Shown here: one piece after another, positions 14,539 through 14,849 of the stretch
Numbering within the stretch: the stretch's first letter is position 1
How the letters are laid out: the number at the start of each line of letters is the position of its first letter
From: Erysipelotrichaceae bacterium
Lineage (GTDB): Bacteria; Bacillota_I; Bacilli_A; Erysipelotrichales; Erysipelotrichaceae
Reading direction: 5' to 3'
Assembly: GCA_017511325.1 (NCBI GenBank)
Contig: JAFWKS010000230.1
Span: 1-14,849, forward strand
DNA length: 14,849 nucleotides
The notes under the pieces: generated by a model
Databases searched by the model: none
The model's input: only the letters and a program-made list of their open reading frames with translations
What the model was told of the DNA's origin: nothing
Program-made: the position numbers and the translations under genes

Positions 14539-14849
14539 CATTAAGATTCTTGATCGCTTCAACATAGATCTCGACCTGTTTTTTGAACAGTTCCAGATTC
14601 ATCCTTTCGTTGACATCATGGATGTGACTTTCCTCTTCCGGGAACTCACAGCCGAAAGCGATGATGTTGTTGATGCTCTTGGCATAAGTTCCTCCGCCGA
14701 TCGCCATCATCTGTCTTTCACTGTCACCGGTAACATCGACATAGGCTTTCTTTAAAGCTTTGATCATCGGTGAATCAATATCAAAGTACAGCGGTTCAAC
14801 AGTGTTAAGGATCTGACAGGTGTTGTTTTCATCGCTGATCGAAAGAAGA
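14525..14849 (-). CDS. M20-family dipeptidase, C-terminal part (PepV/Sapep-like, partial)
   Basis: The C-terminal 107 residues are visible, and the frame stays open to the window edge, so the start is outside. The stretch AIGGGTYAKSINNIIAFG followed by FPEEESHIHDVNERM is typical of the C-terminus of PepV and Sapep metallodipeptidases, where the His of HxxNE helps bind the metal. These cytoplasmic enzymes split dipeptides. An internal ATG at 14767 is only a methionine within the protein, since upstream codons continue the family sequence without a break. It ends in its own terminator. Confidence 0.87.
   Translation of the reverse strand, partial: LLSISDENNTCQILNTVEPLYFDIDSPMIKALKKAYVDVTGDSERQMMAIGGGTYAKSINNIIAFGCEFPEEESHIHDVNERMNLELFKKQVEIYVEAIKNLNEIED

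Overview
The window looks like chromosomal DNA from a Bacillota (Firmicutes) bacterium, most likely an anaerobic gut lineage such as the Erysipelotrichia. The reasons are moderate-to-low GC content, a GlgC plus GlgD pair (GlgD is a Bacillota trait), AGGAGG-type ribosome binding sites, extended -10 promoters, and TGA used as an ordinary stop. The phylum is a firm inference; the class is a guess from overall style. No mobile element, CRISPR array, rRNA or tRNA was seen.

Layout. (1) 1-1078, plus strand: the 3' end of tuf (EF-Tu) with its terminator, then a membrane-anchored glycerophosphodiester phosphodiesterase with its own extended -10 promoter. (2) 1069-5399, minus strand: a tight five-gene operon, in transcription order a PPC/DUF296 protein, a G3E GTPase with a His-rich linker and CxCC motif, a second G3E GTPase that lacks CxCC and carries a C-terminal domain resembling DUF1980/TIGR03943, undecaprenyl-diphosphatase (uppP), and a CcdA-thioredoxin fusion. 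(3) 5433-6125, plus strand: an AlkD-like DNA glycosylase, divergent from the operon across 33 bases. (4) 6133-14278, minus strand: a six-gene glycogen cluster, HAD phosphatase, type I pullulanase, glgC, glgD, glgA, glgB, with start/stop overlaps at every junction except pullulanase/glgC, where there is a probable internal promoter. (5) 14279-14524: an intergenic stretch with a hairpin followed by an orphan AGGAGG and a possible gene remnant. (6) 14525-14849, minus strand: the C-terminal part of an M20 (PepV/Sapep-like) dipeptidase.

How the genes work together. The glycogen cluster makes ADP-glucose (GlgC with GlgD as the non-catalytic partner), extends alpha-1,4 chains (GlgA), adds branches (GlgB) and removes them (pullulanase, apparently in the role GlgX plays elsewhere). 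No glycogen phosphorylase is present in the window. The second operon is the less ordinary one. It pairs two unlike G3E GTPases, a family that includes metal chaperones, with a PPC protein that carries the family's conserved histidines and with two membrane proteins of cell-envelope lipid and thiol metabolism. A shared role in metal handling at the envelope is inference.

The most notable observations are the G3E-DUF1980-like fusion and its operon, the hairpin shared by two convergent genes whose ends both lie inside it, and two genes (HAD and alkD) whose best -10 element lies so close to the ATG that the transcripts would be nearly leaderless.
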